From Nilaparvata lugens (lineage: Eukaryota > Arthropoda > Insecta > Hemiptera > Delphacidae): a DNA stretch of 64,000 nucleotides. Positions 29,981 to 41,919 of the stretch are shown piece after piece. The translations under genes were made by a program, and so were the position numbers. The stretch is from the NCBI RefSeq assembly GCF_014356525.2, contig NC_052514.1, positions 6,595,019 to 6,659,018 on the forward strand. Reading direction: 5' to 3'. The notes below the pieces were generated by a model. The model was not told the origin of the DNA, made no database searches, and saw only the letters and a list, made by a program, of their open reading frames with translations. How positions within the stretch are numbered: position 1 is the first letter of the stretch; every line of letters begins with the position of its first letter.

Positions 29981-31117
29981 TCTTCCAATGAATCATAATG
30001 ATGGAAAGTACTAATCTGAATATGACATGGAATTGGTACAAAATTAGATTCTCTACTGATTCACCTGGATTATAAATTATATTGCAACTACTGCCATTGT
30101 CTTCTGAAGGTCAGGAAGTTGAGGGAAAAATAATGAATATCTCGAGAAGATTGTAGCCTATTCGCTCGTAACTAAAATTTATGATCTTGATATAAATTTG
30201 AATATAAATCGACTATTGTTACGTGCAATATTATATCTTCTTTCTCACACTCTTGTGTATTGACAATATTTAAATAGATTGAGCATTTTTATGGAAAGTG
30301 AGATAAATAACCTATTCTATAAACTTGGTTGATTAATTTATGATTTCAACGTTCATCAATTGATACTATAATGACGCAAAAATCATGGTGATTCATAAAA
30401 ATCATAATGATTGATAAAACATAGTTGAGTCCCATTGCTTTTTGAAATTAATTTTTTTTTGAAAATCCATTGCCTTGCTGAAATTATTCAATTAGAGAAA
30501 TTATTCAACAGAAGCGCTTCAAATTTTCAACAATAATTTTGCAGGGAATTTATGTTTCCTACACGATTAAAAGTGAATAAAAAAGAGGGGAAAAAAAGAA
30601 TTTGAAGAAGAAGAAGATGAGATGTAGATTCCACACCACCCAGTATCTACCACTATCTACCGGTAGAATTTGGAAACTTTTTTTGACCAATCAGGAGAGA
30701 GTAGGCCGAGTTAAATGTGGCATGGATTTGAAAAGAAGTGAAAAAAGAAGTAGAAGAAGAAGGAGAGAAATAATAACAAGAAGAAAGGAAGTAGAAGAAT
30801 GCTTGAAAACTTGATCACCAGATCATCATTATTTCAAGAATATGATTCACACAACAAATACAAATTTTTATTTGTTGAAGCTAACATTCTGGTTCCAAAA
30901 TGGCTTTCTCCGAATATCACAAAATGGCGGTCGAATGTCAATGCTCAACCAATGGCAGAGTAGCTCAACAATATTCTAGAAGCTTCTGAGAGGAATCAGG
31001 CTATTAGACTACAACTGTCAGCCAATCACAGACCAGCAATATTGTAGTCAAAACTCGGCCAACAGTAGAGCAACTGAAGATAGTTCTATAACAATTTGAG
31101 AGGTATCAGTCCACGTG
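29981..31117. other. AT-rich noncoding DNA, A/G-rich near 30590-30810
   Basis: No gene. The Lys/Arg-rich open frame 30602-30814 is compositional. TTCTAGAAGCTTC at 30974-30986 has the heat-shock-element spacing TTCnnGAAnnTTC, but one such match is expected by chance in a window of this size. Confidence 0.4.
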
Positions 31118-31193
31118 GATTCGTTTCAAGCTGTCACAATTGTTTGAATGGAATTCGTTGATATTGTTCATCAGGAATACTGACAGAATGAGG
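31118..31193 (+). repeat. CTGTCAG hairpin unit, locus 6
   Basis: GATTCGTTTCAAGCTGTCAC, TTGTTTGAATGGAATTCGTT, ATCAGGAATACTGACAG, ATGAGG. A single diverged unit. Confidence 0.5.
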
Positions 31194-31379
31194 TGTGTAA
31201 CCGTCAGCTGATGGACAACCATCAGCAAATTCAAAATTTTGATTCAACAAAAATAATATAAATTCGAATCTTCTGCAGAAGTGAGATTTATTACATTATC
31301 AATCTAGTAGCCTAAATATATTCAAAATATTTTGGAATGAAATCTTATTAATAGATTGATTCCTACAGTAATGATGATG

Positions 31380-31720
31380 ATGATCATCATCATCGTCATT
31401 CAAGGATTAGGCTCTGTTGGCCTGTTCCGGCATCCATTTCTTCATCGGTCGTCCGACGCCTCTTCCCCCATCGGGTTTGTAGTACCAAGCTTGAATTGGA
31501 AGTCTTTTCTTCAATATTTGCAATAAAGATTCTACATTCAGTTCGATTCTTATTACTTCGTTTCTTATGTAATCCAACCTAGTGTAACCTTTGACTGCTC
31601 GAAGGAACCTCATTTCGGCTGTTTGAATACGGGACTCAGTTTTTTCATTGACACCCAGGCTTCGCTTCCATAAGCTATTATTGGTACAGCCATTAAGAAC
31701 TTCATCTGAAGTAATGAAAT
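31380..31720 (-). pseudogene. LINE C-terminal fossil
   Basis: The minus strand encodes ESRIQTAEMRFLRAVKGYTR, DYIRNEVIRIELNVESLLQI and, after an apparent internal deletion, GRPMKKWMPEQ. Just upstream in another frame is PIIAYGSEAW, so a frameshift separates the YGSEAW block from the rest. These are the C-terminal motifs of RTE-like non-LTR elements. A GAT/ATC repeat at 31374-31395 follows the stop as the 3' tail. Confidence 0.7.
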
Positions 31721-31734
31721 AGAAAAAATAGAAA

Positions 31735-32300
31735 ATCATCAGTAATAATTTTTTCCTACAGATACCCTGAAAAGTGACCATTTCTGCACTGATTGCAGGC
31801 CACAAAGAATCACTTTTCCGCACTAGTGCGGAAAGTGAGTACTTTGCGTACTCCAGATTTGCAGCATGACAAAGCAAAATAGTTAGTTGATTATTATGGA
31901 GCACCAGTGCAGCAAAATCAAAATTAAGTTGGTAACTGTGACTGTGGGTCTAGCACGTTATAAGAGTCTTGAGGTGGTGGACAACAGTGGATGACCCCCG
32001 CCCCGCCATTCAAACACACAACATACTACATTCTATTTAAAATAAATTAAGGTTTTTATCAATAACAGAATCACAAACACAAACATTTGATGGATTTCAG
32101 GCAATTTCACCCATAATTACCCACTTTTCATATTCAATGGTAACTGTAGGAAAAATTTAATGTGAAATACGTGTGCAAAGTTCCTCTGCTGCACTCAAGA
32201 AGCCATTCCGCCCTCGCCTTCTTTCGGTGCAGCAAACTGTCACTTTGCGCACTAGTTGCACAAATAGCTATTACAGTAATTATTAAACATTGGTGTTGAA
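31735..32300. repeat. Repeat-like region with GCACTAGTGC palindromes
   Basis: TTTCCGCACTAGTGCGGAAA at about 31819-31838 is a perfect 20 bp palindrome. GCGCACTAGTTGCAC near 32256 and the repeated words GTGCAGCAAA suggest one element with similar ends. Boundaries are not resolved and no gene is supported. Confidence 0.35.
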
Positions 32301-33094
32301 ACAAGTTAGTAATGTTACAATAAATTTGTGATATTTATGAAAACATTCCAGTGTTTTCATTATTGTGATAATATATCATCGATGATCCATTGAGGAATAA
32401 TGAGAACCATTGTAAATTATAGAATTGAAGACAAAATCAACATAAGGCCTTGAAATCATCGATATAATTTCCCATTGATTATCACGTCTATCATCTCGAA
32501 AACTCGATCGATAATAATAATTGAATCTCAATCTAAAAACCGGAATAAACTAGTTACCGATTTTTTCCGCCAATATTATCAAAAATTGTCAGGCTTGAAG
32601 CTTTGATCTACAAGGCTTCCAATCCCAAATCTAGTGTAGAAAAACTATGAAATATCACAAAAATTGCAAATGATAGAGCAAGTTTGCAATAGTATCATCT
32701 TGAATTTAATTGGAACTTCCTGCTCAGAGATCCACCTTGTTCTGAACATTACAAAAAAGGATGTATTTTTCTTCCTGTCGTAAAAAAACTGATTGCAATT
32801 ATTTGCATTGCTGTGATTGAAGCCAGGCTGTTGAACTCAGTTTTATTACAGAAAATTATCTTTTTACTGTAATTGCAAATGATTTGTGTAAAGAGTTTTA
32901 ATATAATAGGAGTTGGAGAAGATGGAAGGGAGATTCGAGCTCCTGTGAGGAGGAGGTACTTATTTGCTTTAAAAAATTCCAATACACAATCACACAAACT
33001 CTAATCCCACGAATATACTTATAATACAATGATAACATAAATTTTCCCCCATAATACAAAAAAGATAACAATACAATCCTTTTCCACAAGCAGA
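32301..33094. other. AT-rich noncoding DNA
   Basis: Nothing recognised. Minus-strand open frames at 32749-33089 have no domain. Confidence 0.4.
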
Positions 33095-34086
33095 ATAGTA
33101 TCTTAAGTCACAAGGACGGGAAGGGCCGTTTTGTTGGCGAGAATGATGTTTCTAGTCGAGGCGTTAGCCGAAACTAGAATTTCATTCGAGCACTGCAAAA
33201 GACATTCACATCCAAGTAATTTACACTATTTTATGTCATAATAATCTAGAAAATAATAATTGAGAAACAGAAAACATTACCTGCTTGTGCTGACATTACT
33301 ACATGCATTCTATAAACATAACCTAGTTTACAAGTTTCAAATCAGGAATTTCTTGATTTTAGTTGACAAAACTTCCACCTGGAGCGCTAAAAGGCGGTTT
33401 TCGTACCAGTTTTGCTGTTCCACACTTGGAACTGAGAGACATACTCGACTGTAAAGAAAACATATGATTTGATTACAGTATAGTATGCTGTAATGAGAAT
33501 CATATGTCTATTTGTTCTACAATCATCTGTTTACCGGCTCGATTTCATGGATGTAAAACAGCTGAAATTGAATGACTATGAATTTTTTTTTTATTTTTTG
33601 TCATAGTAATTCAATCTCAGCTGTTTTCCATCCATGAAATCAAGCCGGTAAACAGCTGTTTTCAGCACAAATAAATATATGATTCCCATTACAGCATACT
33701 TTACTTTAATGGAACCATATGTTTTCTTTACAGTCGAGTATGTTTCCTAGTTCCAAAATAGGAATAGCAAAACTACTACAAGAAAAACCACTCTCAGCGC
33801 TCCAGGTGGAAGTTTTGTCAACTTCCACAAAATTCCTGATTCAGAATTTGTAAACTAGGTTATGTTTATAGAATGCATGTAGTAACTTCAGCACAAGCCG
33901 GTAATGTTTTCTATTACTCAATTATTCTTCTTTAGATTATTATGACAGAGAATTGTGTAGGCTACTTGTAAGTGAATGTCTTTTGCAGTGCTTGAATGAA
34001 ATTCTAGTCTTGGCTAACGCCTCGACTAGAAACATCATTCTCGCCTGCAAAAGGCCCCTTCCCATCCTTGTGACGTAAGATACTAT
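33095..34086. mobile_element. 992 bp foldback element with about 490 bp arms
   Basis: Ends ATAGTATCTTAAGTCACAAG and CTTGTGACGTAAGATACTAT. The two halves are imperfect reverse complements throughout, meeting at an A/T-rich loop near 33575-33600. Paired landmarks include GAGCGCTAAAAGG / CTCTCAGCGCTCC and GTTTACCGGCTCGATTTCAT / ATGAAATCAAGCCGGTAAAC. No coding capacity. Confidence 0.85.
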
Positions 34087-34494
34087 GATGATATGATATG
34101 AACGATATTAATAAAATAGAAATCTCAATAAAATTATTTATAGATTGCAAAAATACAGTCCCGTTACTTTCGAAGTTGATAATATAAAGCTCTGGCATAA
34201 CAAAATTCGATAAATTCTAAAAATTTATTTAAAGCTTCAAACTGCCATAGTAGACAAGGCTTCAAATTATTTTCTCCAAAGGTAATAATTAATTTACAGC
34301 TTGAAACAATCGTACTCTTTAGCATTTCCAACCTCTATCAAGTGACCACAATGCTCAATGACAACTGGATGAAAAGCACCAGTGACCCTCATACATTAAT
34401 TGAACGAAATTATGGCCATAAACAAATTTACTGCAAAGTGAAATAAAATCGCGGCACAGAAAAACGTTTCACTTTCAGGATCAGCGGAGCGAGA
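34087..34494. other. AT-rich noncoding DNA
   Basis: Nothing recognised. Confidence 0.4.
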
Positions 34495-35272
34495 AAGGAT
34501 GGATGATGTCTTCTCTCTTCTTCTCCTTTCCTTCCTCACCGCATTTTCCTTTCATTATCCTTCATCTCACTCCTTCACACTGTGTTTCTTATTTCCTGGA
34601 AGAGCGCAAAAAGATAATATCTTCTCTCTCTTTTTTTCTCCTCTCATTCCTCACCGCATTTTCCTTTCATTATCATCCTTCTCACTCATTCACACTGTGT
34701 TTCTTATCTCCTGGAAGAGCGCAAAAAGATAATATCTTCTCTCTCTTTTTTCTCCTCTCATTCCTCACCGCATTTTCCTTTCATTATCATCCTTCTCACT
34801 TCTTCATACTGTGTTTCTTCTCCTCTAGAAGAGCTCATAAAGATGATGTCTTCCCTCTCTTTCTCTCCGTTTCTTGGTCAGTGCATTTTCCTTTCATTAT
34901 CCTTTATCTCACTTCCTCACACTGTGTTTCTTCTGCTCTGGAAGAGCGCAAAAGCATGATGTTGTCCCTCTCTTTCTCTCCGTTTCTTCGTCACTGCATT
35001 TTCCTTTCAGTATCCTTCATCTCACTTCTTCACACTGTGTTTCTTCTCTGGAAGAGCACAAAAGGATGATGTCTTCCCTCTCTTTCTCTCAGTTTCTTCG
35101 TCACCGCATTCTCCTTTCATTATCCTTTATCTCACTTCTTCACTCTGTGTTTCTTCTCCTCTGGAAGAGCGCAAAAGGATGATGTTGTCCCTCTTTTTCT
35201 CTCCGTTTCTTCGTCACCGTATTTTCCTTTCAATATCCTTCCTCTCACTTCCTCACAGTGTATTTCTTATCG
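34495..35272 (+). repeat. CT-rich minisatellite, about 7 units of 110-115 bp
   Basis: The landmark GAAGAGC occurs at 34599, 34714, 34828, 34941, 35051 and 35164. Each unit has TCCTTTCATTATC, CACACTGTGTTTCTT and GAAGAGCGCAAAAGGATGAT or variants. Long Ser/Phe/Leu open frames (up to 188 codons at 34503-35069) arise because the units rarely contain stops, but unit lengths are not multiples of three and the frame changes from unit to unit, so no protein is called. Confidence 0.9.
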
Positions 35273-35510
35273 CTATCTTTCACTTTCATCGTTGTCAAGG
35301 TCAAAGCTTTTGTCCCTCGATGTTTGAAAAAGAGTCTTTTCTGAGACATAATGGTTCAGTCATCATAATAATATCACAAACTAGTTCACGGCTTTTCGCT
35401 AGGTTTTATGATGCACCAAATTATTGTAATTTTCTCCCAATGTCCATCTTCTTCTACTTCCTTTTTTGTTCTCCTATTTCCACTCCATCCCATTTTTTCT
35501 CTTTATCTTT

Positions 35511-36401
35511 ACTAGTAGTTCTGTGAACAGTAAACCTCGCGCTCAGTGAGTTACATTGACATGTTGTTATGTTTTCTCAAAAATTAATAAATAATTTATC
35601 AATTAAAAATGTCTAGAAAAAATCCTAAATAAACATAGAGCTTTCTGTCCTATATCGTACCATGACGTGTCGTCCCGGAATGTAATTGTGAGCGCTGTTA
35701 TCAGGTCTGGCTGCAACTGTCTACAACGTTGATGGGAAGATACATTTTCAAGTTGTTCGATGTTTTTGAACGGGTAGTATTATAGTCAACTGTTTACTAA
35801 CGTTAATGGAAAGATACATTTTCAAGATGTTCGATGTTTTTGAACGGGTAGTATTATAGTCAACTGTCTACTAACGTTAATGGAAAGATACATTTTCAAG
35901 ATGTTAGATGTTTTTGAACGGGTAGTATTATAGTCAACTGTCTACTAACGTTAATGGAAAGATACATTTTCAAGATGTTCGATGTTTTTGAACGGGTAGT
36001 ATTATAGTCCACTAGACAGCTGATTTATGATGAACGATGTTTTTGAACGGGTAGTATTATAGTCCACTAGACAGCTGATTTATGATGAATAATTATTCTA
36101 TAGTCTGATTTTTACGGTAATATTGGCGTATGAAGGAGGCTCCTTTTTCCTTTTATATTATCCTTGAAATGCAAAATTTCCAAAAACCTTGTATATACGT
36201 CGACGCGCAATTTAAAAAGGAACATACCTGTTAAATTTCATGAGAATCCATTACCGCGTTTCGCCGTAAATGCGCAACATAAGAACATATAAACATTTGC
36301 CATTTTAATAATAGAATTCTTCCCACAATAGCTCATTCAAACATTAAGAGAAATGCCAAACTGTCGACTTGAATCTTAGACCTCACTTCGCTCGTTCAAT
36401 T
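35511..36401 (-). mobile_element. 0.9 kb dispersed element, copy 1
   Basis: Ends ACTAGTAGTTCTGTGAACAG and GACCTCACTTCGCTCGTTCA in the + sense. Interior blocks are AAGGAGGCTCCTTTTTCC, GACGCGCAATTTAAAAAGGA and TTTCGCCGTAAATGCGC. Other copies are 36971-37880 (same orientation) and 52692-53376 (opposite). No coding capacity seen. Class not assigned. Confidence 0.75.
35714..36085. repeat. 74 bp tandem repeat (4 units) followed by a 58-59 bp duplication
   Basis: TTTTTGAACGGGTAGTATTA recurs at 73-74 bp spacing through 35714-36008, then CACTAGACAGCTGATTTATG is duplicated at 58-59 bp spacing. It lies inside the 0.9 kb element and is absent from its other copies. Confidence 0.85.
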
Positions 36402-36970
36402 ATCCCTTAATATACTCCTTCTTTCTCTTAACTTTTCCATTATTCAACTCGAATAATTCAAATCGAAACTGAAATATTGTCTAGAGATATCTGATATTTC
36501 TAGACACCAGACGATATTTATGAAAACGTCAATAATTAGAAAACTATCAGTCAAAATCTGATTCTGAGGATGTGGTTAGTAAGAGGGAGAAGTGATTATT
36601 CAAATTATTTTGTCTCTTTTTGTTTGACATTTTTCAACTTTGTATGAGCACTCAAAGTTGAAATAGTATATTCGTCGAGTTCAAATACAAATTAATTCAC
36701 TACTTTTTTAACGCTCATAAAGAGTTCAAAAACGTCAAGCAGAGGAACAGCTAATAAATCTTATTGTTGATCTCTCTCTCTCTCTTCCAACCATTTCCTT
36801 AAAATTCGATTTCAACCGATAATTTCCAGCTATTGACGTTTTTCAAAGATATCGAAAAATCGATATATTTCGAAAACTAAGGTCGGATAAGAAAATTTTA
36901 CTGAACATTTTTTGTTGCAAATTTCATTTTAGACTGTCTTCGGCTGTTACACCTGTGAAGGTCTTCAATT
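36402..36970. other. AT-rich DNA between two element copies
   Basis: Nothing recognised apart from a (CT)n run near 36770-36785. Confidence 0.4.
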
Positions 36971-37880
36971 ACTAGTAGTTCTATGAACAGTAGACCTCAC
37001 GCAGTATTCTCATCCACAAGTACCAGATGTCAATTGTTTTAAATGTTAACAAACTCAGTTCACGTTTGAATTTGTATTTCATATGATATAATTCATCCAG
37101 TTCCGTGATGATCTTTCTATCCGATGAAAATTAGTTTTTTTTAGAATCAAAAATATTATAATTTCTCCAGCATTATTTAGTTCATTTGTTTATTTTTATT
37201 CACCTAATAAATTAGTTTTCTCGAATGTGAGAATATGGATACTGATGGGCACGCATAATAATACCATGACTGCAAAACAAAAAAATATGGAAACCAAAGA
37301 CCTTAAAGCTGCGATTAGACCAAATTTATTAAGAAATGTTAATAACTCAATCCTTTTAGATTATATTAGATTGAACATAACTTATCATAAACATGATGAA
37401 CATATGTGTTTGTCAACTTCCGTTCAATCTAATAGAATCTATAAGGATTAAGTTATAACCATTTTGTTGATAACTTTGGTGTAAACCCAGCTTAAAGATG
37501 CATACCTCTTTAATTTCTTTAATTGAAACTACAGACCTCATACAAATACAGTAATAGACTGGCCTCTCCACACATCTGTATAATCACTTGTAAGCTGATT
37601 TATGATGAATAATTCTGTTAGTCTGATTTTTACTCTAATATTGGCGTATGAAGGAGGCTCCTTTTTCCTTTTATATTATCCTTGACATGCAAAATTTCCA
37701 AAAACCTTGTATATAGGTCGACGCGCAATCTAAAAAGGAACATACCTGTCAAATTTCATGAAAATCTATTACGGCGCGTTTCGCCGTAAATGCGCAACAT
37801 ATAAATATTATAAACATTTAAACATTTAGAGGAATGTCAAACCGTCGACTTGAATCTTAGACCTCACTTCGATCGGTCAA
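36971..37880 (-). mobile_element. 0.9 kb dispersed element, copy 2, with a nested MITE
   Basis: Starts ACTAGTAGTTCTATGAACAG and ends GACCTCACTTCGATCGGTCA. The block TTTTTCCTTTTATATTATCC at about 37660 matches copies 1 and 3. The MITE at about 37304-37497 is inside it. Confidence 0.7.
37304..37497. mobile_element. PIF/Harbinger-like MITE, single copy of the 59.2 kb family
   Basis: AAGCTGCGATTAGACC at the left and GGTGTAAACCCAGCTT at the right. The interior pair TAGATTGAACATAACTTATC and CGTTCAATCTAATAGAATCT matches 59261-59449. Confidence 0.65.
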
Positions 37881-38201
37881 TTTCAAATTCTCTCTTTATC
37901 AGTTCTGCTAAGTGATCAGTGAAAATGTGAAAGGCAAACCTATTAACCTTGTCCACAATATTCAATTCACCATCGTTAAAACAAGGAAGGAACTTCTTTT
38001 ATCTGATTATCCGCTTGCAGAATCACTCACCATTGGAGGAGACTGAAACTGATTAGATATTATCATTATCTAGTCTTTATCTCAATATATTATCTTATTA
38101 TGTACAGACTTTGAGACTCTTATAGATAACAAAATAATAACTGTTATGCAACTACTGTACGGTACCTACATTAACTGATTTGAGGAGTATAATAATGAAG
38201 A

Positions 38202-38322
38202 AGTAGATGGAGAAGAAGAAGAAGAAGAGAAGAAGAAGAAGAAGAAGAAGAAGTAGTAGTATAAGAAGAAGAAAAAGAAGAAGAAGAAGAAGTAGTAGTA
38301 GTAGAAGAAGAAGAAGAAGAAG

Positions 38323-38354
<32 letters not shown>

Positions 38355-38362
38355 GTGGAAGA
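38202..38362. repeat. (AAG)n microsatellite with AGT interruptions
   Basis: GAAGAAGAAG runs broken by AAGTAGTAGT. It explains the poly-serine open frame on the minus strand. Confidence 0.95.
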
Positions 38363-39289
38363 AGAAGAAACTGGAGATGAAGAACTTATTGATAACAATT
38401 GTATGATAGCGTAATGTGAAGAAGATACATGCCTGTTATTAAACATCAACAGTATTAGAGGCCTAATACCTAATTATTATTTTTTGATTCCATCTTGTCA
38501 TTGTTTTCTATGTGTTCTGCTATTATGTATGTCATCCATTGTTCATTGTCAATAGTTGTAGCTGGTTATGTAAGCATGTCAACGTATTTGCAGGAATCAA
38601 AATAATATTGCATGTTCTGAATATTATCATAGAGGAAAGATAGTGTAATGCTATATAACTGCATGTTCTTAGGATCATAGAGAAAAATAGCATATTGCTA
38701 CATGAACACCCATTTACTGAATCTTTCTTGTCTTCGTAATACCGAAGGTAAATCCAAATATATTTATAAAAAAAATGTTAATGACTAGTTAAAGGAGATT
38801 GGGAGCACAAATATAGAAGTGATAATTCATTCATTGTATAAATAAAGCAAATGTCGTGTAATGATAGTCCAAATTTAACTCTAAATGTTTGCATCTTTTA
38901 TACTTAAAATCCTTTAAACTTCAAATTTTCTCTGATATTAATACCTGGTTTAACCAAGAATGTGATAGATGCAAGTATGGGGACGTCCGACGTTAGCCAA
39001 TCATCGCCAAGACCCTCTTCCACACACAGGCTTTGCCTTTGTGGAGAGTTTTCATGAAGTTCTTTAAAATGTGTGTTTTTTTGGGTTTAAAATTTCATAA
39101 AATAACTTGATTAATTCAATATGAAGTGATAATTGAGTGTTATATTTAAATATAGTTTGGTGTTTTAATTTCTATAAATTCAAAATGTTTAGCTTGTATA
39201 TATTTTTGGACGAAAATTGAACTTGAACGTTTTACAGTAGAAACATAACCTATTTTTTGTACATTTTATTTATTTATCAAAATTTGGGA
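38363..39289. other. AT-rich noncoding DNA
   Basis: Nothing recognised. The stretch 38985-39045 is slightly GC-richer without a motif. Confidence 0.4.
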
Positions 39290-39386
39290 ATGGAATAGAT
39301 TTGGGCCAAGCCTGTTGTTCCTTCCTAATCATATTTATATGATTTGTGATTCTGTCCACGAATGAATAAATAAATAAATTAAAATA
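39290..39386 (+). repeat. LINE 3' tail
   Basis: GGGCCAAGCCTGTTGTTCCT, TTGTGATTCTGTCCACGAAT and a final AATAAATAAATAAATT. I recall this tail in planthopper DNA; the class call rests on the TAAA-repeat end. Confidence 0.5.
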
Positions 39387-39436
39387 TAATGTTGTATTTT
39401 CTGGGGCAATGATATAATAGCAACTGGATTTAGCTA

Positions 39437-39575
39437 TAATGATTAATCTTTTAGTTCAACTGTAAGTTTTATTTATGATTGTTTGGTTGCAGAAGATGTA
39501 ACGTTGTTGTATAATATGAATATTTGTATCCTGAAATCATGATAATAAAAACCAATTTGATTTGATTTGATTTCT
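39437..39575 (+). repeat. LINE 3' tail with TTGAT repeats
   Basis: AATAAAAACCAATTTGATTT and a short TTGAT repeat at the end resemble an insect non-LTR 3' end. Confidence 0.4.
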
Positions 39576-40113
39576 TGAAGATTCGAAAGAAATATTGAAT
39601 TGACTTCAAAATTCTCCAACAACCTCTGTTCTTTCGATCTTTTCAGAAAACTTTCATATACTTTTATGAATACTAGAAGCAAAATTATGACAAAATTGAT
39701 GACAGAGTCTATTCAGGTCAGAGGAACTTGGATTATAGAGTATGTGTCACTCAAACCTTCTCTAGCCTATTATATAACTTTGATGACTCGCTTTTTAACA
39801 AAGAGGTGACAAGATACTTTCAGTTGGAACATGGAACTTTCTTCACGTTCTTTCTCACTTCCACTGTAAACTTTGTCAAATCTTTTCCTCGTGCTGAAAA
39901 AGTTTTTTGTTCTGTAGCTCTTCCAGGTGCAAAGTTGAACAGTTCTGTTCAGATTCCTTCGAAAAATCTATTAAGATTTTCGAGTTTTATAGAATTTTAT
40001 ATATTTCTCACTATTCCCATTCATAGGGATATGATAAGAGATTTTATATTGGTGAGTGGCATTTTCTTATTCATAAGCGATTCGAATCAAAACTTCATTG
40101 TAGCATGTTGTGA
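39576..40113. other. Noncoding; long open frame not supported
   Basis: A 129-codon plus-strand frame (39728-40117) runs into the neighbouring LINE tail. It is Phe/Ile/Ser-rich with no recognised motif. An acceptor-like TTTCGATCTTTTCAG ends near 39645. I do not call a gene. Confidence 0.35.
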
Positions 40114-40408
40114 TTGATTGATTGATTGAGTACTTTATTTATGTAGATTACACTATATACTGGCTTATACACTTATATACAATAGCTTACAATACAGCAA
40201 AATTATAGATGAATTTACATAATATATAGACTAAGAAAATAATTATTGAACTGTATATGATATGAAAAAGCAATTTGTAATATAATAACTATAGATAATA
40301 TTATATTGTTATGCATCTACATAAATTGGCGGAGCTTTGGACATATCAATGTCCATTCTTCGGAAAGAATATTAAAAATATCCTCCCCACTAACTCTCTA
40401 CCAAATTG
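40114..40408 (-). mobile_element. 5'-truncated LINE 3' end, copy 2
   Basis: Matches 22112-22405 over the whole length, from TGATTGATTGATTGAGTA to CCACTAACTCTCTACCAAA. Confidence 0.75.
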
Positions 40409-41027
40409 ATAGAGATAGAATAGTGATAGATAGTGATAGAATAATATTCAAAAGGGTACTGGGATTTATATTTTTTTATATATATTTAAAATAAGCTCTA
40501 AAATAGAAAGACAATTTATTGTCGCTTATAACACATTCTCACACATAATCTGAACCTCTGATGGTGTTCCGTTTAGCTTAATTGGATTGAAGCTTAATTG
40601 TGCTTAATTAGAATATAGCTTGATTGAATATTATTCAATAACTCTTTACTATAGGCCTGCCTCTTTACTAAAGGCTATAATATATATTCCAGCTATCGAT
40701 TCTAGATGCCTTAGGTTGATATTCCCTCGAGTATTCGATAAAAGTTCACTTTAAAAAGGAGAAGTTGATTTGCTTACAAATTGTCCCACAGAATACGTAC
40801 AGTTCAAACATCAGCCATTTTAACTTAACATTCCTCCTTCCAGAAGTCGATAAATACAGACAAAATTGTAAATTATAGCTTCTAACACTTCTGACACATT
40901 CTCTTATGAAAAAAGCTAGAAGTGGCAGACGAAGATTCAAGTTTCTGTTCCTCGGTAATTTTTTATATGAGAAGCTACCATTATTTTTTACAATAAGTAT
41001 ATACAAAATATATTCAAGAATTATTTA
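40409..41027. other. AT-rich noncoding DNA
   Basis: Repeated AGCTTAATTG / AGCTTGATTG words near 40575-40630. No gene. Confidence 0.4.
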
Positions 41028-41031
41028 ATAT

Positions 41032-41063
<32 letters not shown>

Positions 41064-41095
41064 ATATATATATATATTATATATATATATAAAAT
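41028..41095. repeat. (AT)n microsatellite
   Basis: Almost pure TATA repeat, self-complementary. Confidence 0.9.
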
Positions 41096-41269
41096 ATTCA
41101 AGACTTGCAATAAATTGCAATCTCAAGAATTTATTCATATTTCAATTCTTGAATCTGTATATTATTTATGTTACTCTTATCAATCTTTTTCTGTTTATGA
41201 AATTTCGTCAATGAACAATGTAGTAGGTAATATTTAATTTCATAATATAATACAAACTATCTTATACTT

Positions 41270-41302
41270 ACCTTCTTCTTGTTAACAAAGTCGGACATTC
41301 TA
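41270..41302 (-). CDS. Possible first coding mini-exon, MSDFVNKKK
   Basis: On the minus strand an ATG at about 41300 opens MSDFVNKKK and runs directly into AAG|GTAAGTATAAG, an excellent 5' splice site. ATTTTATAG lies 8-9 bases before the ATG and could be an acceptor if this is not the first exon. The peptide is too short to identify, and the downstream exon (below 41260 on this strand) was not found. It could be coincidence. No similar ATG-plus-perfect-donor pair was noticed nearby. Confidence 0.25.
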
Positions 41303-41919
41303 TTACCTATAAAATATCATGAATAGACTATTGGCTACCCACTGTAACAGGAACCCACCCCCTACACTCAGACGAATAGTCTTGTAGGGGCATTCCAGTA
41401 AAACATGCTCTGTATTACAATGTAATCTGTAAGGAATGAAGAATATTTTAATTTAATTTGAAAAAAAAAGATTACAGAAGAATCCATACATCAATCATCT
41501 GAAATTTAAAAATCCTTGCATTCTCTTCCAACATTTAAACATATTAAACGTAAATTTCCGAGTGACAATTTTGTGATTTTCAAAGTGATCTCAACATTAC
41601 ACCACAAACAAGCAAGATAAAAAATAACCATTCCTCATTTTATTAATTCTATTTCAACCTTGCACCAACACGGAATCTAATAATATTATTTTCGATCAAT
41701 TCGAAGAAACCCAATATATTTTCACTCAAATTAATTTGAAATCAAATCTATTTCAAAGCACCCCTACCTCACGCTTATAATGTTACAACCCTAACAATAG
41801 ACTGCACTCCCAATTCATTATTCCAGCTGTTCTGAATAATTGATTTTCCTGATATTTCAAGGACTCCGCTCATTAACATAATAATACGCTGCTCTCCCAG
41901 TCTGACAGAAAATTCTCTG
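41303..41919. other. Noncoding DNA
   Basis: A GTAACAGGAACCCACCCCCT stretch near 41344 is GC-richer. Otherwise nothing recognised. Confidence 0.4.

Noticed and set aside
30974..30986. TTCTAGAAGCTTC, heat-shock-element spacing
   Set aside because: A single short match; roughly a one-in-four chance in a window this long, and no gene nearby.
34503..35069. 188-codon Ser/Phe-rich open frame
   Set aside because: It spans a 110-115 bp minisatellite whose units change frame; no domain.
38171..38449. Poly-serine protein on the minus strand
   Set aside because: Translation of an AAG/AGT microsatellite.
39728..40117. 129-codon plus-strand frame
   Set aside because: No motif, AT-driven composition, and it runs into a LINE tail.
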